A stretch of DNA of 64,000 nt from RYN-230 sp963782185 (GTDB lineage: Bacteria; Actinomycetota; Actinomycetes; Streptosporangiales; Streptosporangiaceae): the NCBI GenBank assembly GCA_963782185.1, contig CAWAJB010000024.1, positions 62,001-126,000 of the forward strand, in the 5' to 3' direction. Under the pieces are notes generated by a model that was not told the DNA's origin, did not search any database, and saw only the letters and a list, made by a program, of their open reading frames with translations. The translations under genes and the position numbers were made by a program. This document shows, one piece after another, positions 22,127-30,771 of the stretch (within the stretch, counting starts at the first letter, position 1; every line of letters starts with the position of its first letter).

Positions 22127-23680
22127 TCAGGCCATCCGGCTCAGCAGGTGCTCGCCGACGCGGATCGCGTTGGCCATGGCGGTGAGCGCCGGGTTCACGG
22201 CCCCGATGCTCGGGAAGAAGCTCGTGTCCACGACGTAGAGGTTGTCGATCTCGTGCGCCTTGCAGTCGACGTCGAGTACCGACGTGGCCGGGTCCGTGCC
22301 GAACCGGCAGGTGCCCGACTGGTGGGCGACGCCGGCCACCGGGACGTCCATGCTGGCGTAGAAGTTCTTGCTCAGCACGTGATGGGCGGCGATCCCGATG
22401 TGGTTGAGCACCTTCCGCAGCTCGTGGTACAGCCCGTCCGCCTCGGCGTCGTTCGTCGCCTGGTAGGCGAGGTGCACGTGACCGTCCCGGTCCACCGTCA
22501 CCCGGTTGTCCGGCTTGGGCACGTCCTCGGTCGTGAGCCAGAAGTCGACGGCGTGCCGGGCGACCTCCTCCAGGCTCCACTTCGGGGCCAGCTTGGTGAG
22601 CGTGGGCTCCTCGCCCTTCATGGCCATCGCGTTGGACTTGCCGAGCATCTGGATGTTGCCCAGCGGCCATTCCCGGCCGTTGCCCGCGAGGTAGAAGTCG
22701 TTCAGCCCGAGCGTCTTCTGGAACACCGTGTCGTTACGTTCCTTATCGAGCGCCACGATGGCCTTGCTGTTGTGGTACATGTAGTTGCGGCCGACCTGGT
22801 CGGACCCGTTGGCCAGGCCAGCCGGGTGCTGGTCGGAAGCCGACCGGAGCAGGATCCTCGCGCTGTTGGCCGCGCCGGCCGAGACGACCACGATGTCGCC
22901 TTCGTAAGATTCCTGCTTGCCGTCGCGGGTTACCTGCACGCGGGTGACCGTCCGGCCGGACGGGTCCGTGTCGAGGCGCTCCACCTCCGCGTTCACCAGC
23001 AGGGTCACGTTCGGCTGGTCGAGCAGGGGGCGCACGGCGATGACGTCGGCGTCTGACTTGGCGTGCACCAGGCACGGGTAGCCGTCGCACGTGGCGCAGC
23101 GGATGCAGGCACTGAGCGGCCGGTCAGCCTCGTTCAGCAGGATGCCCACCGGGGCGTGGAACGGATGATAGCCACCGGCCGCCAGCGCATCGGAGATCTG
23201 CTGGACCCGCGGTTCGTGCGAGACCGCGGGCCAGGGGTACTCCTTCGAGCAGTGGCCCTCGGTGGGATCTTCACCATGGGTGCCGTGCACCTGGTACAGC
23301 CACTCGGCCTTCGTATACCAGGGCTCGAACTCGTCGTAGCTCAGCGGCCAGGCCGGCGCGGGGCCGTCGGCGTGCCTGATCTCGCCGAAGTCCTCGGGGC
23401 GCAGCCGGTACAGCGCGGCACCGTAGAGCTTGGTGGCCCCGCCGACGTAGTAGTGCACCTGCGGCTGGAACGCCTTACCGTCAGTGTCGAACCACGAGTC
23501 CGGCGAGATGTACCTCCCGTCCACGAACACCGTGCCGGGATCCCAGTTTCCGAGCTCGCGGGGCAGGAAATTGCCCCGCTCGAGCAGCAGTATCCGCTTG
23601 CCCGACGGAGCCAGGGTGTGCGCCAGCGTCCCGCCGCCCGCACCGCTGCCAACAATGATCACGTCATAGTTTTCAGCCAC
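22127..23680 (-). CDS. GMC-family FAD-dependent oxidoreductase
   Basis: 517 residues from the GTG at 23680, which directly precedes AENYDVIIVGSGAGGGTLAH, the FAD dinucleotide-binding strand; a longer frame to 23719 adds an unrelated 13-residue leader. Other features: GRYISPDSWFDTDGKAFQ, the FAD loop HYYVGGATKLYGAALYR, four cysteines in CIRCATCDGYPC, and the C-terminal HQSGTCRFGTDP and AVNPALTAMANAI motifs with the catalytic His and Asn. The cysteine-rich CxxCxxC element is typical of the gluconate/choline-dehydrogenase-like GMC branch. No signal peptide is seen. It is probably cotranscribed with the GH15 gene, suggesting oxidation of a sugar or sugar alcohol; that substrate is inference. Confidence 0.88.
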   Translation of the reverse strand: MAENYDVIIVGSGAGGGTLAHTLAPSGKRILLLERGNFLPRELGNWDPGTVFVDGRYISPDSWFDTDGKAFQPQVHYYVGGATKLYGAALYRLRPEDFGEIRHADGPAPAWPLSYDEFEPWYTKAEWLYQVHGTHGEDPTEGHCSKEYPWPAVSHEPRVQQISDALAAGGYHPFHAPVGILLNEADRPLSACIRCATCDGYPCLVHAKSDADVIAVRPLLDQPNVTLLVNAEVERLDTDPSGRTVTRVQVTRDGKQESYEGDIVVVSAGAANSARILLRSASDQHPAGLANGSDQVGRNYMYHNSKAIVALDKERNDTVFQKTLGLNDFYLAGNGREWPLGNIQMLGKSNAMAMKGEEPTLTKLAPKWSLEEVARHAVDFWLTTEDVPKPDNRVTVDRDGHVHLAYQATNDAEADGLYHELRKVLNHIGIAAHHVLSKNFYASMDVPVAGVAHQSGTCRFGTDPATSVLDVDCKAHEIDNLYVVDTSFFPSIGAVNPALTAMANAIRVGEHLLSRMA

Positions 23681-23885
23681 ATACCCGAATGTCCGGGGTT
23701 GGTGCACGCGGCACATCACACCTGCAGGGTGACTCCGGGCCAGTTACTGCGAGCAGGATTCCAGCGTGCCCTCGGAAGAGCCGCGGGTGCGGCCGGTTCT
23801 GCGCCGGGCCGGCGGCGGTTACCGCCGGAGCGGTCACCCCAACCGGGTGAACCGTTTCCCGCGTCACCGTCATAGGTTGCCCCCC

Positions 23886-24770
23886 ATGTCCGCCGATCCA
23901 TTGCCGAGCTGGCATGAGACCGCCGCGAAGCAGTCCATCGTGGAGTTCGTCGCCGCCGTGACCCATCCTGGCTCGCCGGACTTCGTCCCGGAGCCGGACC
24001 GGGTCGCGGTCTTCGACAACGACGGCACTCTGTGGACCGAGCAGCCCGTGTACGCGCAGCTCGTGTTCGCGCTGGACCGGGCGGTCCAGCTCGGTCATCC
24101 CACCAGCCTGGAAGCGCTGCACGCGGGCGGGATGCCGGCCCTGATTGAGCTGATCAAGCTCACTCACGCCGGCATCACCACCGATGAATTCGACGCCCTG
24201 TGCCGGAGCTGGCTGGCGTCGGCCCGGCATCCCCGCTTCGGGCGCCCGTACCCGGCGATGGTGTACCAGCCCATGCTGGAGCTGCTCGGGCTGCTGGACC
24301 GCAGCGGATTCTCCTGCTGGATCTTCTCCGGCGGCGGCACGGATTTCATGCGCACCTGGGCGTCCGACGTCTACGGCCTGCCACCGCACCGGGTGATCGG
24401 CAGCGTCGGGGACACCGAGTTCCGCGTCGGAGCGGACGGCCCTGAACTCGTCAAGGGCAGTGACCTCCAGGTCATCAACGACGGCCCGCAGAAGCCGAGT
24501 TCGATCCACCGACATGTCGGGCAGCGCCCGATCCTGGCCGCCGGGAACACCGACGGCGACCTGGCCATGCTCCAGTGGACCGCGGCTGGCCCGGGCCGGA
24601 CGCTGCAGCTGGTCGTCCACCACACGGACGGCGACCGGGAGTACGCCTACGACCGCGACCCGATCCTGGGCAGCGGCACGGACCAGATCCGCGCGGCCGC
24701 CGCCGACGACAAGTGGACCGTGATCGACATGACGGCGGACTGGTCAGCCGTCCACCCGCCGGCCGTCTAG
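23886..24770 (+). CDS. HAD-superfamily phosphatase
   Basis: 294 residues from the ATG at 23886. HAD motifs in order: DNDGTLW (motif I, nucleophile Asp), FSGGGTDFM (motif II), a lysine in ELVKGSDLQ (motif III) and GNTDGDLAML (motif IV). The helical cap between motifs I and II resembles phosphoserine-phosphatase-like (SerB-type) members. It is cytosolic and the substrate is unknown. It is divergent from the GMC gene; the 205-bp intergenic region is G/C-rich and shows no clear operator. Members of this subfamily are often annotated as nonspecific acid phosphatase or haloacid dehalogenase-like; I cannot choose between them. Confidence 0.85.
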   Translation: MSADPLPSWHETAAKQSIVEFVAAVTHPGSPDFVPEPDRVAVFDNDGTLWTEQPVYAQLVFALDRAVQLGHPTSLEALHAGGMPALIELIKLTHAGITTDEFDALCRSWLASARHPRFGRPYPAMVYQPMLELLGLLDRSGFSCWIFSGGGTDFMRTWASDVYGLPPHRVIGSVGDTEFRVGADGPELVKGSDLQVINDGPQKPSSIHRHVGQRPILAAGNTDGDLAMLQWTAAGPGRTLQLVVHHTDGDREYAYDRDPILGSGTDQIRAAAADDKWTVIDMTADWSAVHPPAV

Positions 24771-24888
24771 CCGGGGCCGGCCCGGCTCTCCGGTGGCATA
24801 CATGGCGTAACCACCCATGAAGGGGGATGCCCCGATATCCGAGGGCGGGTGACAGTAAAGCTCAACGACTAACGCCCGGGACGGTGGC

Positions 24889-25170
24889 ATGTCTACTAGC
24901 ACGGAAAGCAACAGCAGCTGGCCGGAACTGCGAACCGGCCCGATCATCACGAGCGCCGCGCTCGTCGGGGCCGGCACCCTGATCGCCCTGGCGGGCCTGG
25001 CCGTCGGCGGCACGCATCTGTTCGCGGCCACCCGCCGGTGGATCCAGCAGATGGACGTGCCGCCCAGCGAGCAGGCCAGGATCAAGTGGGCGCAGGCCAG
25101 GAGCGCCGCTGCCGCCGGCAACGCCGCCTGGCGCAACGGGGCCTCGGCCCGCCAGAGCACCGGGGCCTAA
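24889..25170 (+). CDS. Small single-pass membrane protein upstream of cydA
   Basis: 93 residues. One hydrophobic helix at about 19-42 (IITSAALVGAGTLIALAGLA), followed by a charged, Ala-rich segment with RRWIQQMDVPPSEQARIKWAQ, likely a short amphipathic helix. It lies 55 bp before cydA on the same strand. Small helical subunits (CydX, CydS) associate with cytochrome bd in other bacteria, but those are 30-40 residues and this one is not a recognisable homologue. A role as accessory subunit is inference. Codon use is like its neighbours. Confidence 0.65.
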   Translation: MSTSTESNSSWPELRTGPIITSAALVGAGTLIALAGLAVGGTHLFAATRRWIQQMDVPPSEQARIKWAQARSAAAAGNAAWRNGASARQSTGA

Positions 25171-25225
25171 GCCCCGGCGGTTTACTGGACGGGCAGCCAA
25201 TCGTGCACCCAGACCGGGGGAGTAG

Positions 25226-26611
25226 ATGACGAACGTCGACCTCGCGCGGTGGCAGTTCGCGTTTGTGACGATCAATCATTTCTTTTTCGTGCCGGTCACG
25301 ATCGGCCTGGCCTTCCTGACCGCGCTGCTGCAGACCGCCTGGTACCGCAGCAAGCGGGAGGAGTACCTGCGGCTGACCCGGTTCTTCGGCACCCTGCTGG
25401 TCATCAACGTGGCGATCGGCGTGGTGACCGGCCTGGTCCAGGAGTTCCAGTTCGGGATGAACTGGTCGGCCTACTCGCGGCTGGTCGGCAACATCTTCGG
25501 CGCGCCGCTGGCCATGGAGGGGCTGGCCGCGTTCTTCCTGGAGTCCACGTTCCTCGGGCTGTGGCTGTTCGGCTGGGACAAACTCCCCCGCCGTATTCAC
25601 CTGCTGACCATCTGGCTGGTGTCGCTGGGCACGGTGCTGTCGGCGGCGTTCATCATGGCGGCCAACTCGTGGATGCAGCATCCGGTCGGCTACAAGATGG
25701 TCAACGGGAAACCGCAGCTGAACGACATCTGGGCCGTGTTCACCAACCAGGTGTTCGTCTGGGGATATTCGAAGGTGCTGCTGGCGTCGCTGGTCACCGG
25801 CGCCGCGGTGATGCTGGCGGTCTCGGCCTGGCAGTTGCGGCACGGGGGGGACCGCGAGGTGTTCACCCGGTCGGCGCGGCTCGCGCTGATCGTGCTGGTC
25901 CCGGCCATCCTGTTCACCATGCTGGTCGGCGATGAGCTCGGGGTGATCGAGGCCAAGTACCAGCCGATGAAGATCGCGGCGGCCGAGGCCCAGTGGTCTA
26001 CCTGCCAGCCGTGCTCGTTCTCGCTGTTCCAGATCGGCGGCGGCAATAACGACCACACGCCCACCCAGATCATCGAGATCCCGCACCTGCTGTCACTGCT
26101 GGCCACCAACCACTGGAATGGCAAGGTGATTGGCCTCGACCCGCTCCAGTCGCAGTACCAGAAACAGTTCGGGCCCGGCTACTACGTGCCGAACGTGTTC
26201 ATCCAGTACTGGTCCATGCGGGTGATGGCCTATATGGGGGTCCTGGTCTTCCTGCTGGGGGCCTGGGGGCTGTGGCTGCTGCGGCGCGGGAAACTCGTGA
26301 CGTCGCGGCGGTTCCTGTGGGTGGCGATCTGGGGCGCGGTGCTGCCGTTCCTGATGAACACGGCGGGCTGGCTGCTGACCGAGAGCGGCAGGCAGCCGTG
26401 GATCGTGCAGGGCATCATGCTGACCAAAAACGGGGTCTCGTCCTCGGTCAGCGTCACGTCCATCGTGATCAGCCTGGTGGTTTTCGTGGTGCTGTACGCC
26501 ACGCTGGCGACCGTCGACCTGATGCTGATGCTGAAGTACTCCCGCCAGCAACTCCCGCCCGCCCGCGCTGAAGCCGACGCGGACGCGCCCGTCCCGGCCG
26601 TCCAGTACTGA
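25226..26611 (+). CDS. cydA: Cytochrome bd-type quinol oxidase subunit I, variant heme site
   Basis: Membrane oxidase subunit that takes electrons from quinol and reduces oxygen without pumping protons. 461 residues, about nine helices. Conserved: H18 in RWQFAFVTINHFFFV, E98 and E106 in AMEGLAAFFLESTFLGLW, the quinol-loop KYQPMKIAAAEAQW, and ESGRQPW. Unusual: where homologues have His (E. coli His186, heme b595 ligand, in FHTLSAAFLTGG-type sequence), this protein reads YSKVLLASLVTGAAV, so K183 aligns with the His. Anchors on both sides (ANSWMQHPVGY, LAVSAWQL) make the alignment firm. The gene is seven bp from cydB. The C-terminal tail is Pro/Ala-rich. Confidence 0.93.
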   Translation: MTNVDLARWQFAFVTINHFFFVPVTIGLAFLTALLQTAWYRSKREEYLRLTRFFGTLLVINVAIGVVTGLVQEFQFGMNWSAYSRLVGNIFGAPLAMEGLAAFFLESTFLGLWLFGWDKLPRRIHLLTIWLVSLGTVLSAAFIMAANSWMQHPVGYKMVNGKPQLNDIWAVFTNQVFVWGYSKVLLASLVTGAAVMLAVSAWQLRHGGDREVFTRSARLALIVLVPAILFTMLVGDELGVIEAKYQPMKIAAAEAQWSTCQPCSFSLFQIGGGNNDHTPTQIIEIPHLLSLLATNHWNGKVIGLDPLQSQYQKQFGPGYYVPNVFIQYWSMRVMAYMGVLVFLLGAWGLWLLRRGKLVTSRRFLWVAIWGAVLPFLMNTAGWLLTESGRQPWIVQGIMLTKNGVSSSVSVTSIVISLVVFVVLYATLATVDLMLMLKYSRQQLPPARAEADADAPVPAVQY

Positions 26612-26618
26612 GGTCACG

Positions 26619-27707
26619 ATGAACAGCCTGATCCCGTTCTGGTTCATCATCATCACCGTGCTGTGGACCGGTTTCTTTGTCCTGGAGGGCTTCGACTTCG
26701 GCGTGGGCATGCTGCATGGCGCGGTCGGCCAGGATGACGCGGGCCGCCGGGCGGCGATCAACACCATCGGGCCGCTGTGGGACGGTAACGAAGTGTGGCT
26801 GATCGTGGCCGGGGCCGCCTTGTTCGCCGCGTTTCCCGGCTGGTACGCCACCATGTTCTCGGGCTTCTACCTGGCGCTGGTGCTGCTGCTGGCCGCGCTC
26901 ATCGTCCGCGGCGTGTCGTTCGAGTACCGTGGCAAGCGCGACGCGCTGCAGTGGCGCCGCACCTGGGACGTCTCGCTGACCGCGAGCAGCCTGCTGGCCC
27001 CGCTGCTGATCGGGGTGGCACTAGGCGACCTGCTGCACGGGCTGCCGATCAACTCCCACCAGGAGTACACGGGGTCATTCTGGAACCTGCTCCAGCCGTA
27101 CGGGGTGTTCACCGGGGTCACCCTGGTGCTGATCTGCCTGCTGCACGGCGCGACGTTCCTGGGCCTGAAGACCACCGGCGACATGCACGAGCGCGCGGGG
27201 CGGATAGCCCGCCGGGTGGCCCCGGCGACCGCCGCCGCTGTCGTGGCCTTCGCCATCTGGACGCACGTGACGTCCAGCACGACCTTCTTCGTCAACCCCA
27301 TCGAACTGCTCGCCATGCTCGCCGTCCTCGCCGCCGTGTGGCTCGTCTATGAGCGCCGGGACGGCTTCGCGTTCGCGGCGACCACGGTCACGATGGCGGC
27401 CTGCATCGTCTCGATCTTCGTTGGCCTGTATCCCAACGTGATGGTCTCCAGCACCAGCGCGGCCTACAACCTCACCGTGCACAACACGGCGTCCGGAGCC
27501 TATTCGCTCAAGGTGATGACGGTCGTGGCCATCATTTTCCTGCCGTTCGTCCTCGCCTACCAGACCTGGACCTACTACGTGTTCCGGCGGCGCGTCAGCA
27601 AGCAGGAATTCCAGCCCTCACCCCCGCGGGGCACACCGCTGGACGCGGCCCGTCCGCGGCCGGCGCACCCCGACGGGACGGCCCCCCCGGCGGAACCGGG
27701 ACATTGA
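26619..27707 (+). CDS. cydB: Cytochrome bd-type quinol oxidase subunit II
   Basis: 362 residues with about eight helices, partner of CydA. Family landmarks: FVLEGFDFGVGMLH near the N-terminus, TIGPLWDGNEVWLIVAGAAL, and NLTVHNTASGAYSLKVMT near the C-terminus. Length is close to the usual 330-380. The last ~35 residues are a hydrophilic Pro-rich tail. It starts seven bp after cydA and ends 18 bp before the G6PDH-like gene, so the run from 24889 to 30737 looks like one transcript. The cydCD ABC transporter genes that usually accompany cydAB in actinobacteria are not in this window. Confidence 0.93.
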   Translation: MNSLIPFWFIIITVLWTGFFVLEGFDFGVGMLHGAVGQDDAGRRAAINTIGPLWDGNEVWLIVAGAALFAAFPGWYATMFSGFYLALVLLLAALIVRGVSFEYRGKRDALQWRRTWDVSLTASSLLAPLLIGVALGDLLHGLPINSHQEYTGSFWNLLQPYGVFTGVTLVLICLLHGATFLGLKTTGDMHERAGRIARRVAPATAAAVVAFAIWTHVTSSTTFFVNPIELLAMLAVLAAVWLVYERRDGFAFAATTVTMAACIVSIFVGLYPNVMVSSTSAAYNLTVHNTASGAYSLKVMTVVAIIFLPFVLAYQTWTYYVFRRRVSKQEFQPSPPRGTPLDAARPRPAHPDGTAPPAEPGH

Positions 27708-27725
27708 CCGACACAGGGAGCGGAC

Positions 27726-29102
27726 ATGACCACTAATCAAGTTGATGCACTGGTGATCTTCGGGGCCACCGGTGACCTGGCCAAGATCGAGACGTTCCCG
27801 GCGCTGGTCGGCCTGGTTGACCGGGGCGTGCTCAACGTGCCGGTCATCGGAGTGGCGAAGAGCGGCTGGGGGCTGCCGCAGTTCCGCGACTACGCGACCG
27901 CGTCGCTGCGGCTCAACCACATGGACCCCCAGACGCCGGCCGCGCAGAAGATGCTCGGCCTGCTCCGCTACGTCAACGGGGACCTCGACGACGACGCCAC
28001 CTACAAGGCCATGTCGGACGCGATCGGCTCCGGCAGCCGGATCCTGTACTACCTCGAGGTGCCGCCGCCGCTGTTCGGGCGCATCGCGCAGGGCATCGCC
28101 ACGGCCGGCCGGGCCAAGGACGCGCGGGTCATGGTGGAGAAGCCGTTCGGCACCGACCTGGCCAGCTCGCGGCAGCTCAACGACACCATGCACCAGTACT
28201 TCGGCGAGGACGCGATCTTCCGGGTCGATGACTGGCTGGCCTTCGACCCGGTGGAGAACGTGCTGTTCGTCCGGTTCGCCAACTCGGTCATCGAGCCGCT
28301 GCTCAACCGGACCTACGTGGAAAGCATCCAGATCACGATGGCCGAGGCGTTCGACGTCGCCGACCGTGGCCGGTTCTATGACCGGACCGGGGCGATCCGC
28401 GACGTGGTCCAGAACCACATGCTCCAGGTACTGGCCACCGTGCTGGCCGAGCCGCCGGACCGGCCACACCTGGCCGACTGGCGGGAGGCCAAGTCACGGG
28501 TGATCTCCGCGCTGCGGCCGCTGACCCCGGAGGACACGGTGAAGGGCCAGTACGCGGGCTACCACGAGGTCAACGGCGTCGACCCGAAATCGACGACGGA
28601 GACCTACGTCGCCGTCCGGCTCGCCGCCGACACCTGGCGCTGGGAAGGCGTGCCGATCCTGATCCGGGCGGCCAAGTGCATGCCGGTGACCGCCACCGAG
28701 GTGAACATCCGCTTCAGGCGTCCGCCCCATGACGTATTCGGGATCGATCCGTTCGCCGTCCGCGACTCGCTGCGGTTCCGGGTCTGGCCGGAGACCGCGG
28801 TCGGCCTCACCCTGGCCGGCAAGAAGCCCGGCGGTGGCATGGAGCCGCTGCTGGAGGACCTCACGTTCGCCGGGCAGCCGGGCTCGGACATGCGTCCCTA
28901 CGACCGGCTCATCGGCGCGGCCCTGGACGGCGACCGCTGGCTGTTCGCCCGCCAGGACACGGTCGAGGCCGCCTGGGAGGTCGTGGACCCGGTCCTGGGC
29001 GACGTCGGGCCCGTGCATCCCTACGCCCGGGGCAGCTGGGGTCCCGAGGAGGCCGACCGGCTGCTGCCCAGCCGGGATACCTGGCACGACCCGGCAGGAT
29101 GA
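27726..29102 (+). CDS. Divergent glucose-6-phosphate dehydrogenase homologue
   Basis: 458 residues of the G6PDH fold. The dinucleotide-binding start FGATGDLAK, the EKPFGTDL segment and DRTGAIRDVVQNHMLQ with catalytic His231 are all present. However the substrate-phosphate motif, normally RIDHYLGKE, reads RVDDWLAFD (166-174), so the phosphate-binding His, Tyr and Lys become D169, W170 and F173. The usual GDLxxRKLxPAL reads GDLAKIETFPAL. A canonical Zwf is therefore doubtful; it may use a different sugar or sugar acid, or be regulatory. It lies 18 bp after cydB and 16 bp before the NDH-2 gene. The usual partners opcA, gnd and tal are absent. Confidence 0.85.
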   Translation: MTTNQVDALVIFGATGDLAKIETFPALVGLVDRGVLNVPVIGVAKSGWGLPQFRDYATASLRLNHMDPQTPAAQKMLGLLRYVNGDLDDDATYKAMSDAIGSGSRILYYLEVPPPLFGRIAQGIATAGRAKDARVMVEKPFGTDLASSRQLNDTMHQYFGEDAIFRVDDWLAFDPVENVLFVRFANSVIEPLLNRTYVESIQITMAEAFDVADRGRFYDRTGAIRDVVQNHMLQVLATVLAEPPDRPHLADWREAKSRVISALRPLTPEDTVKGQYAGYHEVNGVDPKSTTETYVAVRLAADTWRWEGVPILIRAAKCMPVTATEVNIRFRRPPHDVFGIDPFAVRDSLRFRVWPETAVGLTLAGKKPGGGMEPLLEDLTFAGQPGSDMRPYDRLIGAALDGDRWLFARQDTVEAAWEVVDPVLGDVGPVHPYARGSWGPEEADRLLPSRDTWHDPAG

Positions 29103-29118
29103 GCGGCGGGAGCATGCG

Positions 29119-30519
29119 ATGACAGACCAATCGGGACAGCGCCAGGTGGTGATCATTGGCGGCGGCTTCGCAGGCCTGTTCGCGGCCCGCAGGCTGAAGC
29201 ACGCCGACGCCTCCGTAACCATGATCGACAGGGCTCAGCATCACGTGTTCCAGCCGCTGCTCTACCAGTGCGCGACCGGCATCATGTCCGAGGGGAAGAT
29301 CGCCGCCCCGCTGCGTGACCTGCTCAGGAAATACAAGAATGTCGATTGCGTCATGGCTGAAGTGTTCGATTTTGATGTCGTCGGCCGGCGGGTCCTGGCC
29401 CGCCGGGTCGGCGGCGAGCAGATCGAGTTCGGTTATGACGACCTCATCGTCGCCGCCGGGGTGCGGCAATCCTACTTCGGCCATCCCGAATTCGCCCGGT
29501 GGGCACCGGGGATGAAGACGGTCTCCGATGCGCTCGCGATCCGGCGCCGGGTCTACGGCGCGTTCGAGATGGCCGACACGGCCAGCACCCCGGAAGAACG
29601 CCGCACCTACCTCACCTTCGCCCTGGTCGGCGCCGGACCGACCGGCGTGGAACTAGCGGGGCAGGTCCGGGAGGTCGCCACCAAGACCCTCCGCGCCGAA
29701 TTCCGGAATATCAAACCGGAGGACGCCCGGGTCCTGCTATTCGACGGCGGCAGCGCGCCGCTGGCCATGTTCGGCCCCAAACTGTCACAGAAAGCGGCCA
29801 AGGCCCTGGACGTGCTGGGCGTCGAGCAGCACATGGGATCCATCGTCACCCACGTCGACGAAGGCTATGTACTAGTCCGGGCCCACGACGGCACGCAGAC
29901 CCGCTACGACGCCGGCACCGTGCTGTGGACCGCCGGGGTGGAAGCCCCGCCCGTCGCCGAGGCCCTCGCGGCCGCCACCGGCGCCCAGCGCGACCGGGCC
30001 GGGCGGATCCTGGTGGAGAAGAACCTCACCATCCCCGACCATCCCGAGATCTCCGTCCTCGGCGACATGATGAGCCTGGACAAGCTCCCCGGGGTCGCCG
30101 AGGTGGCCATGCAGTCCGGGCTCTACGCCGGCAACCGCGTCCGGCACCGGATCTCCGGGGACGTGGAAGAAAAGCCGTTCCGTTACCACGACCTCGGCTC
30201 AGCCGCCTACATCTCCCGCGGCCGGGCCGTCGTCTCAGCCGGGCCCCTGCAGGTCGGCGGCTTCGCCGGCTGGGTGATCTGGCTGTTCATCCACATCGCG
30301 TTCCTTACCGGCTGGCGCAACCGCGTCGGCGCCCTCTTCAGCTGGTGGTTCGCCTTCACCCGCGACATCCGCCGCGAACGCACCTTCACCACCCAGCAGA
30401 TCGAGACGCTGGGCGACGTCTACACGCTCCCCCTGGGTCCGGCAGGACCGGAGTCAGGCGCTCAATCGTCCGCGGGCCCCAGCGGTATCAGCGGCGGCGG
30501 AAAGGCGGCACATCCGTGA
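29119..30519 (+). CDS. ndh: Type II NADH:quinone oxidoreductase
   Basis: 466 residues from the ATG at 29119, preceded by GGGAG. FAD-binding GGGFAGLFAARRL near the N-terminus, NAD-binding VGAGPTGVELAGQVRE near 172-187, and VLWTAGVEAPP, as in NDH-2 enzymes. The C-terminal region FAGWVIWLFIHIAFLTGWRN is the amphipathic/hydrophobic anchor holding the enzyme on the membrane. It passes electrons from NADH to quinone without pumping protons. With CydAB it makes a complete short respiratory chain. The final ~25 residues are a Ser/Gly-rich tail. It overlaps the next small gene by four bases. Confidence 0.92.
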   Translation: MTDQSGQRQVVIIGGGFAGLFAARRLKHADASVTMIDRAQHHVFQPLLYQCATGIMSEGKIAAPLRDLLRKYKNVDCVMAEVFDFDVVGRRVLARRVGGEQIEFGYDDLIVAAGVRQSYFGHPEFARWAPGMKTVSDALAIRRRVYGAFEMADTASTPEERRTYLTFALVGAGPTGVELAGQVREVATKTLRAEFRNIKPEDARVLLFDGGSAPLAMFGPKLSQKAAKALDVLGVEQHMGSIVTHVDEGYVLVRAHDGTQTRYDAGTVLWTAGVEAPPVAEALAAATGAQRDRAGRILVEKNLTIPDHPEISVLGDMMSLDKLPGVAEVAMQSGLYAGNRVRHRISGDVEEKPFRYHDLGSAAYISRGRAVVSAGPLQVGGFAGWVIWLFIHIAFLTGWRNRVGALFSWWFAFTRDIRRERTFTTQQIETLGDVYTLPLGPAGPESGAQSSAGPSGISGGGKAAHP

Positions 30520-30737
30520 CCATAGGCGGCAGCATCGCGCTCATCGTGATCGGCGCAATTCTCCGATTCGGCATCACATGGAAGCCCGCGCACGTCGATC
30601 TCCAGGTCATTGGCGTGATCCTGATGATCGCGGGGGTGCTCGGCCTGATCATCGCCCTGGTGTTCCTGGCCCGGCGCCGCGGCCGGCCAGCGACCGAGGT
30701 GTACGAGGAGCGCCGCTACACCGACCCGCCGGCCTGA
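30516..30737 (+). CDS. DUF6458-like small two-helix membrane protein
   Basis: 73 residues from a GTG at 30516 that overlaps the ndh stop in a GTGA arrangement. It begins VTIGGSIALIVIGAILRFGI, then VDLQVIGVILMIAGVLGLII, two transmembrane helices, and ends in a charged RRRGRPATEVYEERRYTDPP tail. This pattern is the actinobacterial DUF6458 family, function unknown. Coupling to ndh suggests coexpression. Confidence 0.75.
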   Translation: MTIGGSIALIVIGAILRFGITWKPAHVDLQVIGVILMIAGVLGLIIALVFLARRRGRPATEVYEERRYTDPPA

Positions 30738-30771
30738 CGGGAGGGCTGCGCCGGCCCGCGCGGGCCGGCTA

